A stretch of 64,000 nt of DNA from Ceratodon purpureus (taxonomy: Eukaryota > Streptophyta > Bryopsida > Pseudoditrichales > Ditrichaceae): assembly GCA_014871385.1 (NCBI GenBank), contig CM026426.1, positions 21,194,573-21,258,572 on the forward strand. Reading direction: 5' to 3'. Below, piece by piece: positions 32,401 through 44,108 of this stretch (position 1 is its first letter; each line of letters opens with the position of its first letter). Below the pieces are notes generated by a model, which saw only the letters and a program-made list of their open reading frames with translations, ran no database searches and was not told the origin of the DNA. The translations under genes and the position numbers were made by a program.

Positions 32401-34981
32401 TAATCTAGTGTGTCGTGGCAGGTTCTAGCCTCCGATTTGCATCACCAAAGAAGGCCTTCAACAGCGCGGGACTAACATTCGAAGGGGAGACAAGTCAGGC
32501 AACATGCTCTGGAGGCGTGCCTCAGGAGTCTGGTGGTGTGCCGCACCGGATTTTGAGAGGATGATGTAGAAGTCATGAGTCCCCAGGAAGAAGGAAGGGG
32601 TCAGGGTGATCGGGCTGTTGCTGTTGGTGTTCGTGTCAATGGGAGCGGGAAGAAGGCGGATCAAGGTGCCAGCGTCGTGAAGAAGGGGCCGCAAGCAGTC
32701 AAGAAGGGATTGCAGCCGCTGGAGAAGGGACCCCACACAGTGGAGAAGGGACCGCAGGGGGTGGAGAAGGGACCGTAGGCAGAGGAGAAGGGACCGCAGG
32801 TAGAAGAGAAGGGACCGCGGGCAGTGGAGAAGGGACCGCAGGCACAGAAGGAACCGCATGTAAAAGAAAAGGGACCGCAGGGGGTGAAGGGGAAGGACAC
32901 GCCGGAGAAGCCTGAGAGGAAGGAAATATCGCCCCCTAAGTCGGGGTCACAGTGCCTGCCGAGGCGCAAGGGAAGAGGGCTTTGGGGAGAACTTCCTCGA
33001 GAGGATGGAGGAGTCACGGTTGGGGGATTTGTGGAGACTTTGGTGTCGGTGAAGGCTGCTGCAAAGTTTATGGCGAAACCAAGAAGGAAGGCCGAGGGTG
33101 CATCAACGGAAAGGAATCGGCAGCAAAGGAGAAGGGCGGTGCAAGGTTGCTTGTAGAGGAGGGAGGCAGCCGCGGTGGATGAAGCGGATCTTGTGGAGGA
33201 CTTGTTGTTGGGAGTACCGGAGGAAGAAGGAGCCTAGGTGTCGAAGTCAGTATCGCCCCAGTCTCCTTTCAAGCTCAGAACAAAGAGGATGAAGGGGCCG
33301 AATGTGGAGGATGATGTTGGGCCGAGACATCAGACTGCGCCTGAGAATCTGTACTCAGCTGACAAGACCACATACAAGGAGCTGGCCGAGATTGTCGAAG
33401 TGAGTGGGAGTCCCGCTGCTGTCCCCGAAGTCAATGTGCGGACCAGGGCACGCACCGCCAAGGAGGCAGAGCAAGCGGTAGAGGAGTCTGCTGAGAAGAC
33501 CAGGGCAAAGGGGAGAAAGAATGAGAAGGTTAAGGGCGGCAAGGTAGGTGGCGCAGCCTCACAGAAACGGCGGAGAGGTGTTGCCACATAGAACACAGGC
33601 TTCACCAATTTGTAGGATTGCTTGTAGTGTTTAATTTTTTTTGTTTTTTGATCTATTCAGCTGCGGTAGAATGCTTGCATAGAATGGATTTGCAGGTATA
33701 TTAATGTATCTTACCTCATCACCGAGGTCTTCCTAACAGAGAAGGTTCAAGGCTTGTCCATTTTTTTCCCCATGCGGTTGTGCTACTAGCGGCCCATTTT
33801 TTTATTTCTTTGCATTTGTACTTTTCATAGTTTTCCCGTGCAGTCCTAGAACCTATCTTTTCTGTTTTTAATAGAATGACGAGGGGAAGGTGGTCTGTTG
33901 GGATGTGATTCATCCAGGCTAAAGCTTGGTATGATGCAGCAGACCTGTCTAAGGGGCTCGAGAGGATTCCTGTCCTTGTCGGTCAGTCTGAAATTGCTAT
34001 GACATACTTTCCATATATGAATACGAGTGTGGTCTTTGACCAAGCAGTCGTGCCTACCACCCTTCAAAGCCTCCGCCCCGGGGACTTCTGTATATGTTCC
34101 CCGGAATGCTTGGGGGCGAATGGTACCTGTGCATGCCAATCTAGTCCACGGGGAGGCGTTGCATATAGTGAAGGAGGCCAAGTGGAGGATGCGTATCTGG
34201 AGCCACGCAATGAAGAAGATGCACATTACTGTAAGAAGGGTGCACGCTGTTTTAATGGAGATTCAATGTGCCGGGGTCATGTAGGTCGTCTTTTCGTTAA
34301 GGAGTGCAATGTCAAGTGTAGGTGTCATCGTGATTGTGGCAATCGTGTTGTCCAGCAGGGGATGAAGTATCAAGCAGAGGTTTTTCCTACAGCCCGTACG
34401 GGGTGGGGGATTCGGACGACTGAGCTAATTCCTAGAGGTGCGTTTGTTTTTGAGTTGACAAGAGAGATTTTAACAAATGCTGAGCAAATGGTTAGGAACT
34501 TGGAGGTAGTTGGGGGTCAGTCCTATAGCTTGCAACTTGATGCTGACTGGGCCACTGAGCGGAAACTGGACGACCACAGTGCACTATGCTTGGACTCTTC
34601 TCGGTTTGGAAATGTGGCCAGGTTTTTGAACCACAGGTTAGAACTTGCGACCATATTCTATAACATTTGCGGTCTTTCTTCTCACGATTTCAGTCTAGCC
34701 TGATGGTGGGCCTTTGTCAATACAGGTGTGAAGATTCTAACCTAGTGGATGTACCTGTCTCGATAGAGAGTGTGGATCGCCGCTTCTATCATGTAGCATT
34801 TTTTGCAAATCGTATCATACGGCCTGGAGAGGAACTAACTTGGGACTATGGCACTAATTTTAACAATGATGATCCGGACCTACCGCGGTTTTCTTGTAAG
34901 TGTAAGAGTAAAATGTGTAGAGACAATGCCTTACCACTTGCCATCCGAAGGTCAACCAGGAAAGCACCTAGGAGAAGATGA
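32401..34981 (+). pseudogene. SUVR1/2/4-like SET-domain histone methyltransferase gene with a decayed N-terminal region
   Basis: The C-terminal part is a SUVR-type pre-SET/SET/post-SET module (SUV39/KMT1 group, H3K9 methylation in plants). It has DLSKGLERIPVLVG and MNTSVVFDQAVV, Cys-rich pre-SET (CICSPECL, ECNVKCRCHRDCGNRVVQ), SET GWGIRTTELIPRGAFVFEL, RFGNVARFLNHR joined across an intron to CEDSNLVDVPV, ELTWDYGTNFN, and post-SET CKCKSKMC. The intron is 34,637-34,725 (CACAG|GTTAGA ... TACAG|GTGTG). Splicing restores the NHRCEDSNL substrate-site motif, as in Arabidopsis SUVR proteins. Upstream, 32,575-33,591 is a disordered Lys/Glu/Pro-rich frame with about ten EKGPQ-type repeats and in-frame stops at 32,473, 32,554, 32,776, 33,154 and 33,235. 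A TGA at 33,906 precedes the SET part. The SET exons themselves are open. Joining the repeat part to the SET part is inferred. Confidence 0.7.
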
Positions 34982-35919
34982 CTTCACATCTGTGTTGTGC
35001 TATTCTGAACAATATTTCAGCCCATGTACTGTTTGTACTACCGTATATAAATCTACAACATACTATTTGTACATTTTTCATATACCACATGTACAAATAA
35101 GCGAAATGCAAAGATTTTGAAGAATGGTTCAGCCCATGTACTGTTTATAGTCCCGTATCTATTCAAAACATACTCTTTGTACATTTTTGGGACCTCGAGG
35201 CATGTACAAGTTGGCCATAGGCAAGGATTTTTTTGACTCTTGGAACTTCAACTATTGTGTAGCAAACATAGAACAACTCGGATAAATATACAACTATTCA
35301 AACTCTGGACCTGGAAGCTTGAAGTTGAGTTTATAAACTCACTTGTAAATTCTTAGAATGAATGTTTCGATGGCACTGTTTGAGTAGTCTTAGTTCTATG
35401 TTTCAATGCTACTATTTGAGTAGTCTAAGTAGCTATCCTCAGATATGAGCTCTTGAGATACCGCTATCCAGTGCTCCCTGTAGAAGGCCCAAAACAAAAA
35501 GGAAAAAAACTACAGTACCTAATATCCAGCAAAATGTAGAACCATGATCGTCCAGCCTGACTCCAAAATGAAAAAAGAAATATGGATGGGTGATACTAAA
35601 GAAAAGAGGCACAGACGCAAAAGAGAGTGACATTAGAAGGTACAAAATGAAATTATAAAAAGAAGGTTATAAAGAATAAAAAAAAGAAAGGGATTGCAGG
35701 TTCTCTTAATCATAGACTATTATGCTAGACAAATAAAGATGACTGAAGGAAAAAAAAGGGGGAGCACTCGGATAGCGGGATATCTCTGGAGCTCACTTTC
35801 AGTCAAACAAATACCCAAGCATTTGTTTGACTTGTATCATCATGGGACCAATACTTCTAAATCCAACGTCGAATGAGAAACAATCCTGAAATCAGTGTAC
35901 AGAGTGGGCCAACTTGTAC
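34982..35919. other. Intergenic, GTAC-rich then A-rich; no gene seen
   Basis: The first 250 bases contain about seven GTAC sites, with a duplicated segment (CAGCCCATGTACTGTTT, about 35,020 and 35,130). The rest is A-rich with no motif-bearing frames. Confidence 0.5.
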
Positions 35920-38900
35920 TTAATCTTCATTGAACGCCCACCACTCTCGCAAGGCATCTTCACATATCCTCTGCGTTTCACTGGACATCGTGTATACAGG
36001 AGTACCTTTAACCCTGTGAGGAGCTAGAACCATAGGGAATTTACAAGCTCTAACCAGATGGGCATCAACATGTGCATCAACTGCTTTGTCACAGAGTACA
36101 TATGTCTTCTCACCACGTCCATACTTCTTGTAATACTTTGCTCTGATCACAACGTCTCCAGCCCTAAATACCCCCCCCCCAAGGGCAAGTCATGGGCTCT
36201 GCTAACACAAACTTCTTTGCTTCACATAGGAGAATGTAGAATTCCACCCCGTCTTCGTTCTCTTCTTCTGCTGGAATCATGAAATTGTCGCCGATGTCCA
36301 CCAAATCACCGACCTCCTCTGAAATGCCGTCATACACCCAGTTAGCCTCGTCGTCAACTTCTTCAATTTGCTGTGCTAGCGCCCCTGCACTCATCGGACA
36401 GAGCCTCTGTACAATCCACTCCTGCACCTGCGATAGGTTCTCACACTCAGTCCAATCACCATCAATACATGGGACACAGAAGCATGACAACTCTCGAGTT
36501 CTAAGCATAGTAGGATCAGACATAGAAAAGCCCATAATAGAATATAGACTCTTTGAGCCCGGCAAAGTGTTACACTTGATACTCTTATCAGTATGATCCA
36601 CCTCTGTATTTCCTATCAACCAAAATACTTGTGAAAGAGGGGAAGTTTTAGCATGAGCATATGAGCTGGCAACACGCTCTGTGTATTTTTCCTCTAGGAA
36701 CGCCACTACTTGAGCAGCATTCTGTAAGGGCCTGAGTGGATTCTGGATCTGCTCAGCTACAAGCGCCCTCTTCACCACGGCACCAGCCCCATCCCATTCT
36801 CCTTTTCCATGAGCCGACTCGAAGTAGTTCCACCGCATCTTGCAGCCCCCAGTGAGCGCAGGGTAGCGTGCAACAAAGTACATCGCTGTTGCGCACTTAA
36901 ACTGGGAACTGCACCCGTCACTGTAGACCCAATGTTCCTCCGGTGTCAAGCTTGAATCACCCAGCCAATCCCAATGCAACGTCAAATAGTGTTGAACAAA
37001 AGCTGAATCGTGAGCCTTATCATCAGATATGTAGAAGTGAGTCTGCTTCATGGTCTGCTCTCCTTCTTTCCACATCGTAATGTGCACCAGGATGGTCACA
37101 CTAGTACTGAAGTAGTACAAGCTCTGGACCTCGTTTTGGATGGCAAAAGTGTAGTTCTCTGCATAGTCAATATGTGACACAACCACTCCCTCCGGAACGT
37201 TCTTCATCATCAATTGGCATTGCTCATCTTGCCATCGCGCCTTGAAGTTGTGCGTGATAAAGGTGGTCACTTTTTTCTCCATATAAGATAGGAATTCGTG
37301 AGCAGCTGTTTCTCTGAAAGCCTCCCGAAGCCGTTTCTTCACTTTTCCAGAGTGAGCATCCACTCCCACCTGGTAGTACTCGAAACATTTCCATCTAACA
37401 AGAAAGGTGTTAGAACCAGACATCTCATTTGGACAAATAGGAAAGAGCTGGAAACCACAATTAGAACAGTTGCCCATGAGACATTCAAGTCTGTGCCACA
37501 CATCAAATTCTCCTTTTGCACAAACACATGATTCCCACATCAGAGTTATTCGTTTGAAAGTATTCTCATGTGCACAACAAGTCCCTTCCTTACTGCCTGT
37601 GCACACTATACACGCACAATCACAGGTTGTATGCACATGGAGCCCCCTGACTTTGTCTCTGAGGTTGGACAATCCAACCTTCATCATGTCCATCTCCACG
37701 TGGTATATGCAACAACAGGTATTCCTCTCCTTCAGTTTTCGCACCCACCACGGCTTCAACCTCTCAAAAGCCCTCTGCCGCACAGTTTGTTCTAGGTGGA
37801 CCTCTTCGAAGCGCAAGAAGAACGAGGTCTGCCAATCACGCACAAGTATACATCAGGTACAATTTAGGACCCTCATTGTACAAAACATACAACAATATGT
37901 ACTAATTGTAGAAAACTGACCTCCTTACTCTACAAAAATCACAGAAAATAGAGTGGGTACTCCTCAGTACTTCTGACAATTACGCAAGTATAAATTGTAT
38001 ACTAAGAATGTACAATACATCGCAACGCAACGTAGCAACATGACTCCAAGTATTGAATTGTACTGAGTTATTGATAAGTGTTCAAAAGTAGATGAAAAAA
38101 TAGAAACAAGTAAACTGTGTACCAAAGGGAAATTCTCCTTGTACAATAAGTACAATGAAGAACCATCTTATGGACATTTATACCGCTACATCGCAACTAG
38201 TGGAAGTCCCAAGTCAAAAAGTACATCACAACGCACGTCTAAGACTTACTATGAATGTAAAGTACGCATGGTACCACTTCTCCACTTTTAATCTGTAGTC
38301 CTCAGAAGTACTATATCATCTATTGACTCCAAATCACACAACCAGTATAGTTTATACTTCACTCCAACAGGACCCTGCTAAAAGTTTACATTACAAAGAG
38401 TACACACCCAAAATTGACTATGTATAGTAATAATTCTTGCAATGTTTTGATGCAAATTATGTACCATGGAATGCAACCTAGGCAAGACAAGCTGTACAAA
38501 AACAACAAAGTAACTATTGTTGAGTTCTCCAGAACCTTTAGATATCTTTTTTGTCCTATGAGATACCGAAAGTGTGAAGACTAAGTATTTGGACTCATCA
38601 TATTACACAAACTCATATCAATAAGTTACAACTCACCTGAGGCTTGCACAAGTAATGTGTTGGATGAGGCTCGGCCCAGTCTTTTCGACCTACTCTGTGC
38701 TTGACAATGTCCTTCTTGTTCGGTGACACTTTTGTTTGACCATTCCACCATGCATGAATGCACTGTTTGACATACTCAGATAGCCCTGCTCTCTTCTTCC
38801 GATTTAAGCAAAGACTGCAAACCGTGTCTTGACTATCGGCGGCGTAAACCCTTCTGTTCAACGCAATATTGATGCTCTTCTGTGTCGTAACCAAAACACG

Positions 38901-39434
38901 TGACAACGGCCTCACTCCTTCGATCCCCTGGCTAACTGCGGCATCTAACAAGGCACTCTTCCTTGCCAACAACTTGTTAGAGTTAGCTTGCTTCACTAAC
39001 TGTAACTCGTTCTTGAAGTTCTCAATGAAAGAATGAATAACCTTTGCTTCATGTGGCCGAGCATAGTAAATAGGTAGCAAAGGGGAAATAGTGTTATGAC
39101 GCATGACCCTCTCCATAACATCTCTCCTACTAGATGGACCGGGACAACTTCTCAACTCTTCGACTATGTACTGTGCTATGCGAAGGGAGATTCAGTTCAA
39201 CTCCCGCGCAGTTAGAGCATCTTCAACTTCATGATCCGGCGGCACATAAGCTAACACCAATGTTTCCTCGTGTCTTTGTCTATCTCGTGCTCTCTGAAGG
39301 GCCTTCTGTTCTCTTGCCCTCTCTGTAACTACTGCCCGTAACTCCTCCTGCAAGCGAGCTTCAGCAAGCCTCGCTGCTGGACCTGGGCGACTGATACCCT
39401 GTCGCAAGCGTTGCCTCTTAGCAGTGGTACCCAT
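35920..39434 (-). pseudogene. Transposase-like gene of the AENY / SDG..SQFK / HGKG family
   Basis: Exons on the minus strand: about 39,446-38,637 (first ATG 39,434, MGTTAKRQRLRQG, coiled Arg/Glu-rich start) and 37,828-35,920, joined by CCTCAG|GTGAGT and TTGGCAG|ACC in phase 0. The large exon has a Cys-rich block (CDCACIVC, CSNCGFQLFPIC) and then the RNase-H-like series HIDYAENY, HFYISDDKAHDS, YSDGCSSQFK and FESAHGKGEWDGAG. Proteins with this series are widespread in animals and algae and look like a domesticated or mobile DDE-type family; biochemistry is unknown. Breaks: an in-frame TGA at 39,192 and a frame change at the C-run near 36,170, after which the last about 75 residues (IRAKYYKKYGRGEKT...) follow in another frame. 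A possible extra 5' exon lies at 39,599-39,961. Confidence 0.65.
37829..38636 (-). other. Intron of the HGKG gene, strongly enriched in GTAC
   Basis: An 808-bp intron with GT-AG ends. I count close to 20 GTAC tetranucleotides in its first about 640 bases, several times the random expectation, often as TGTACAA or GTACTT. Confidence 0.6.
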
Positions 39435-39961
39435 CCCTGGAAACCTAGGAAAATAATAGACGTAGAAAACAAGAAACACACATTAGTTATCAAAAAGTGA
39501 ATGAGAGTTCATGGTCGACGAGTTCAGGAAGCACGACAAGCTTATAGAAGAAAAAGACAGAGTTACTCTTTCATGAGACTGCAACCAAAACTCACCGTAG
39601 AATATCAATCTTCTCACTTCTTGAACGCAAGAGAATCGGAAGAAGCGGTAGGAGACCCTACTGAAAGCCTTTCCTCAGATCGAGAAGGTGTGTTGTCAAA
39701 GCTACTTCCAGAATAACATAACGAAACTGGACTCATGAATAAAGACCGCCTAGGAGACTCATCTACGTTGTTGCACTTGCCTAGATAGAAGTCACGATTC
39801 CCTTGCTTTGACACTGGTGTTTCTTCAACATAACCCGAATCAGAAACCTCACAAAATGAATGGCAGCAAGAAGAACCGAACTCAGTGATCACATCTGCAG
39901 TAAAGTATGATGTTATTAGTTTTTGAACAAGAACAACTTGCCACTGCGTGGACTTTGACAT

Positions 39962-41017
39962 TATTCACAAAGGAAACCCTAAACCGCCCTTGAATTCATG
40001 AACAAGAGTTATCCTACAGCATACAAGCTAAACTACAGCACCAAGCATAATCTTCAATTTGAAGCAACAGCATGCTACAGCAAAGACGCAACAGTGTGCT
40101 GCATGGGCGATGAGAGGAACCAACGAGAGAGACGATGACGTGGACAAATCAAGAGGTGGCAGTGCCTTCATGGCATGGCGGCCCGGGAAAACAGGATCTG
40201 TTGAAAACAACGAGGCAGTAGTTATGACAGATACCATGTACATCATATACTCATGCGTACATTTTGTACAAGTAGCACGCAGGAACACGTCGAGGGTCAA
40301 GTAACGGAAAAATGACAATTCTCTTTATTTGAGAGAAGGCCATTGTAAAAACGTGTGCCGCCGTCGGAAATCATGCCTCCGATTACAAAAAATCTTAATT
40401 TTCTACTTTGTATTCCGTTGCAACTGAAACCAGCACTTACTTCCATGTACAGACCAAATTAACTATGTACTTGTAAAATCAGGGATAGATTCCAATAGGC
40501 TATTCCTTCTTATCTCCTTTGCAAAAAACGAAAATAGAATTAGAGCCTTTGATGATGAAGAATTTTGTACTTTTCTCATATACAAGTACTGTGTGACTTT
40601 TTTGTACTAGTGCACAATAGTACAAATTGAACACACTTAACTTGCTTTTCTAATTGATTCAATAATGCAAAGGAAGTCTCTACATATGTAGTATTTGGAA
40701 AAACAAAATAAAAACCAAGGAAAAAGCTTCTGAGTACAGGTAACTGCAAGTACAAATTCATGCCTTCAATGTATATTGTACTGTGAGTCAAAAAGTACAT
40801 TCGTCTAGCATACTTCCACCCCTAGGTCCATAACTTAATTTGTGGAATGGGCTTTGCAGTAGGATGATAAGAAGTGCCCTCTGCACACTTACGAAGAACA
40901 GTAGGATGATAAGAAGAATCTTTCCATTCTGTGATCCAATTAGTTAGAATGGGAGTTACTCATCAAAAGTCATTGGATTGTGTGCAAAGTGAACTAACCT
41001 TCCTATATGTCCGGGAA
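39962..41017. other. Intergenic, no gene recognised
   Basis: AT-rich, with GTAC sites clustered at 40,240-40,280 and 40,560-40,800. Two copies of AGTAGGATGATAAGAAG stand near 40,857 and 40,910. No supported coding region. Confidence 0.45.
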
Positions 41018-41865
41018 AAGTTAGCATGCGTGCGGCGAGCGGCGAGCGCAGAGCGGAGAGCGGAGATTTGAGAGCAGAGATTTGACATTTGAACACCCAT
41101 ATGATACAATAAAACACCCCATAGTCGTGGGAATTTATTAAATTTAGGGTTTTATTTTTGGAATTATTTTTAGTAATTGTGTGTAATTCCGTGGAATTAT
41201 TATCCCAATTCTAATTTTACCTAGGTTTAGGGTGATTCAGTAAAATTAGGACTGATGTCATGATGATGTCATGCCATGAGTACAGAACTCTAGAGCTTTT
41301 TAAAATCCTATGTCTTCTTATGTTTCATATACCATTCTGATTGACTATAGGAATTCATCTTTCTGATATGTTCTATGATACGATAGAAACAGTGAATAAT
41401 CGGCACTGAATTCTTTAGGAAAAAAAAATTTAAAACATAAATTTGAAAGGTAGTCGTGCTTCATTGCATCTGCCACTATATGACTAAAAAAGCAAAGTTG
41501 AAAGTATTTCACCAGGGAATGTAAAGCATGCCTTTGAAATGTTCTTGGGATTTCTTAAAAACCGTGTACAATAATTGTGATGCTAAGTCCAAAATTTATC
41601 CTTCCCAAATGTGCTTGTCCTCACCGATAATTTCATCGTCTATATAGATAAGATCTATTCTAGCTTTTTATGTCAATCACAATTCCATATAAACCATAAA
41701 AGGTTTCGTTTCTACTTGGATAGGGTCATCAATTGAAACACATAATCTTGCAATTGATAGACATTGTTTGAGAGAATGAGTAATTCTTTTGGAGTCGTTG
41801 CTTGTCAAACAATTCTTCAGGATTCGCTTCGGCGGATGGTAAATGGACCTGACCTCTAGGAATCA

Positions 41866-42288
41866 GTGTGTGTTAGTACAACACAAAGTTGGACTCCTCC
41901 ACCAGTAATCACGTTTCAAGATGTTGAGAATGCTCGTGTCGTGTCAAAGCTTTGGAGACGTGAGATTGACAGTAGTCCTGAGTACGGTTGCCTCCGACTT
42001 GCAAAATGGGATTATGATTCATACTTGGGGGGGTATTGGACTCCCAAGGACGAGTATGAAGCATTTCGCTTTAACGTGAACTGGAATATTTTTAAGAGTT
42101 CTTGGTCATTAGCACATCCAAGTAGTAATGACAGGTTAGAGACATCGTCACTTGGTGAACTTATTTGCATTGAGTTAGATCAGATGAGGTCATTCCTCAT
42201 TGACAATAAAAATCAACTAATGTGGGTGGAACTGGGAGAGAAACTCATTCCTCGTGATGGTATTTGGGTCTCTCCTAAGCATAGATGA
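41866..42288 (+). CDS. Hypothetical protein, about 140 aa or part of a larger gene
   Basis: An open frame with ordinary amino-acid composition, rich in Trp and acidic residues (KLWRREIDSSPEYGCLRLAK, GGYWTPKDEYEAFRFNVNW), ending TGA after SPKHR. I do not recognise the family. The apparent start follows a splice-acceptor-like CTCTAG at about 41,859, so it may be a terminal exon. It lies just inside the left inverted end of the 41.0-53.7 kb block. Expression is unproven. Confidence 0.35.
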   Translation: MCVSTTQSWTPPPVITFQDVENARVVSKLWRREIDSSPEYGCLRLAKWDYDSYLGGYWTPKDEYEAFRFNVNWNIFKSSWSLAHPSSNDRLETSSLGELICIELDQMRSFLIDNKNQLMWVELGEKLIPRDGIWVSPKHR

Positions 42289-42485
42289 GATTGGTGTGAT
42301 TAAGAAATCCAGAAAGCAACATATCTGTATATGAGTAGAAAAGTATGTTTATTATGAAACTATCAATTATTGGTGCATTAAGGCTAATTCATGAGTTGCA
42401 CTTTGATTTTATTGTTCCATATGAATGACCATATAATTTCAACGAATATTCTAGAGAGCTTTTTACAATTCACTATAGTCACAAT

Positions 42486-43480
42486 TCAGTGGTCAATTTT
42501 TGGACGTTTGCTTGGATTTTCAATCTCGGCCTCCACTGATGAACTACCACCGTCCACTTCCACGAGTGTTTTTGTTTCGTCCACTTCCACAGGTGGCTCA
42601 CGAGATCTAGACCAATCAAATTGTTTCACCCATACATGACTGTCCTTGTTACAGCCTCTGGTATTGAGGAAAATACCACTTTCACAAGCGCAATCAATAC
42701 ACATCATGCGATCAGTGAGATCATGAGGTGGTATCCAAATAAATACATCCTTGCGGATTTGCCTTGTTCCTACGGGAATGAACTTGCATATCCATTTTGT
42801 AATAAAATGCAGATGCAAATTCCTTCTCAAGATAACTCTTGTGGTACATTCATTCTCAGCTAGTCTGTAAAGACGGGATGGAAGTGTTCTGACTGTCTTG
42901 TCACCATTTATTGGTCCGTAAACCAGCATCAATTCATGGTCAAGGTCATTAGGAATTGTAACCTAGTACTTGCCTGGTTTATCAATCAATCCCTATATGC
43001 ATGATTTCAGCGTGAACTGGCACTTTTTAAGAAAATGCTTGCAACCTCGTGGTAGATTGAACTGAGACACATAGACTCCATCCGCCTGAATCTTCCAGCG
43101 ACACTGAGGTTCCCCGGTATGCGGCCATTCATCACATATTGGACAGTCGTCTTCTAAGTATCCTGCTAACTTGTTTCGCTTGTTTAGCACTTGTGGATTC
43201 TCATAAACGCACAGCGATTCAACAATATAAGATTCCACGCAATTCCAACTCCGGGTCTGATACATAAATTCACAGAATAGATTGTTTTTGAACATTTCCA
43301 AATTCATACTTTGTCAAAGCGGAGAACCAAGTAGGGCTCCCGTATTGGGACTAACATTTTTGGAAAAAATATATTCCATTCTCACCACTCCATACATGGC
43401 TTTTTTTTCCGGCGCAATCAACTGTAAGCGGATAGGGAGAGGCATCGAAAATCTCAAAGGGACTATGTCTAATTGATCTG
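42486..43480 (-). pseudogene. Zinc-finger-like gene of unknown function
   Basis: Two minus-strand segments in conserved-looking frames. The upper segment (about 43,480-42,993) contains CPICDEWPHTGEPQCRW and LPRGCKHFLKKC, a Cys/His pattern that could bind zinc. The lower segment (about 42,963-42,486) begins after GTACTAG with VTIPNDLDHELM and includes FIWIPPHDL, CIDCACESG and NTRGCNKDSHVW, ending in a Ser/Glu-rich tail with the basic SKRPKIDH. One in-frame TGA is at 43,314-43,316. The splice donor between the segments is unclear. I do not recognise the family; a role in DNA or RNA binding is only suggested by the Cys pairs. Confidence 0.4.
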
Positions 43481-44108
43481 GAAGCATTTACGCAATAAAA
43501 ATTTTAAAATATTACCAACATTATAGAAGAAAGATGATTTGTAAACACTTGGTTTTGCATATTGACAAAAGGACGTCCAATACAATAATGTGCAATACAA
43601 TGATTATTTGGAAGCTAGGAGTGATGAATTACAAGATGTCAAATCATAAGCTCAACAATTAAGGATACTAGATAAAACCAGTATGGCTCGTTTGCAATGT
43701 AAATTTTTCAAGAATTTATAGTGAGTGATTCATAGATTCAGAATGAACTTAGACTCTGGATCGTTGTGGCATGGTAAGAGGTATTGTTCAAACAAAGCAT
43801 CAGATGAAAGGATGCGGACTAGTATTGTTTTAGTTGAGGTTTTAGGGGGATTATGAGTGCAGTCCAATATATAATGGTGATGCCGACGTCTTAAGGCGCT
43901 TGTATGATGAGTTATTAATGTAGCCACACATAACATGTGAACTCATGATTATCATGTAATGATTCTATTCCTAACTACAGTCTTAAAATGGTTTCCCTAA
44001 GCTCCTTCAGTTGCGTATTTGTGGAAGGTAGTGCTCGGTTGAAGGAGAAGAGAAGCAAAGAATAGGAATCAACGTAATTTTGGGTGTGATTTTTGAAGGT
44101 TTTTAAGC

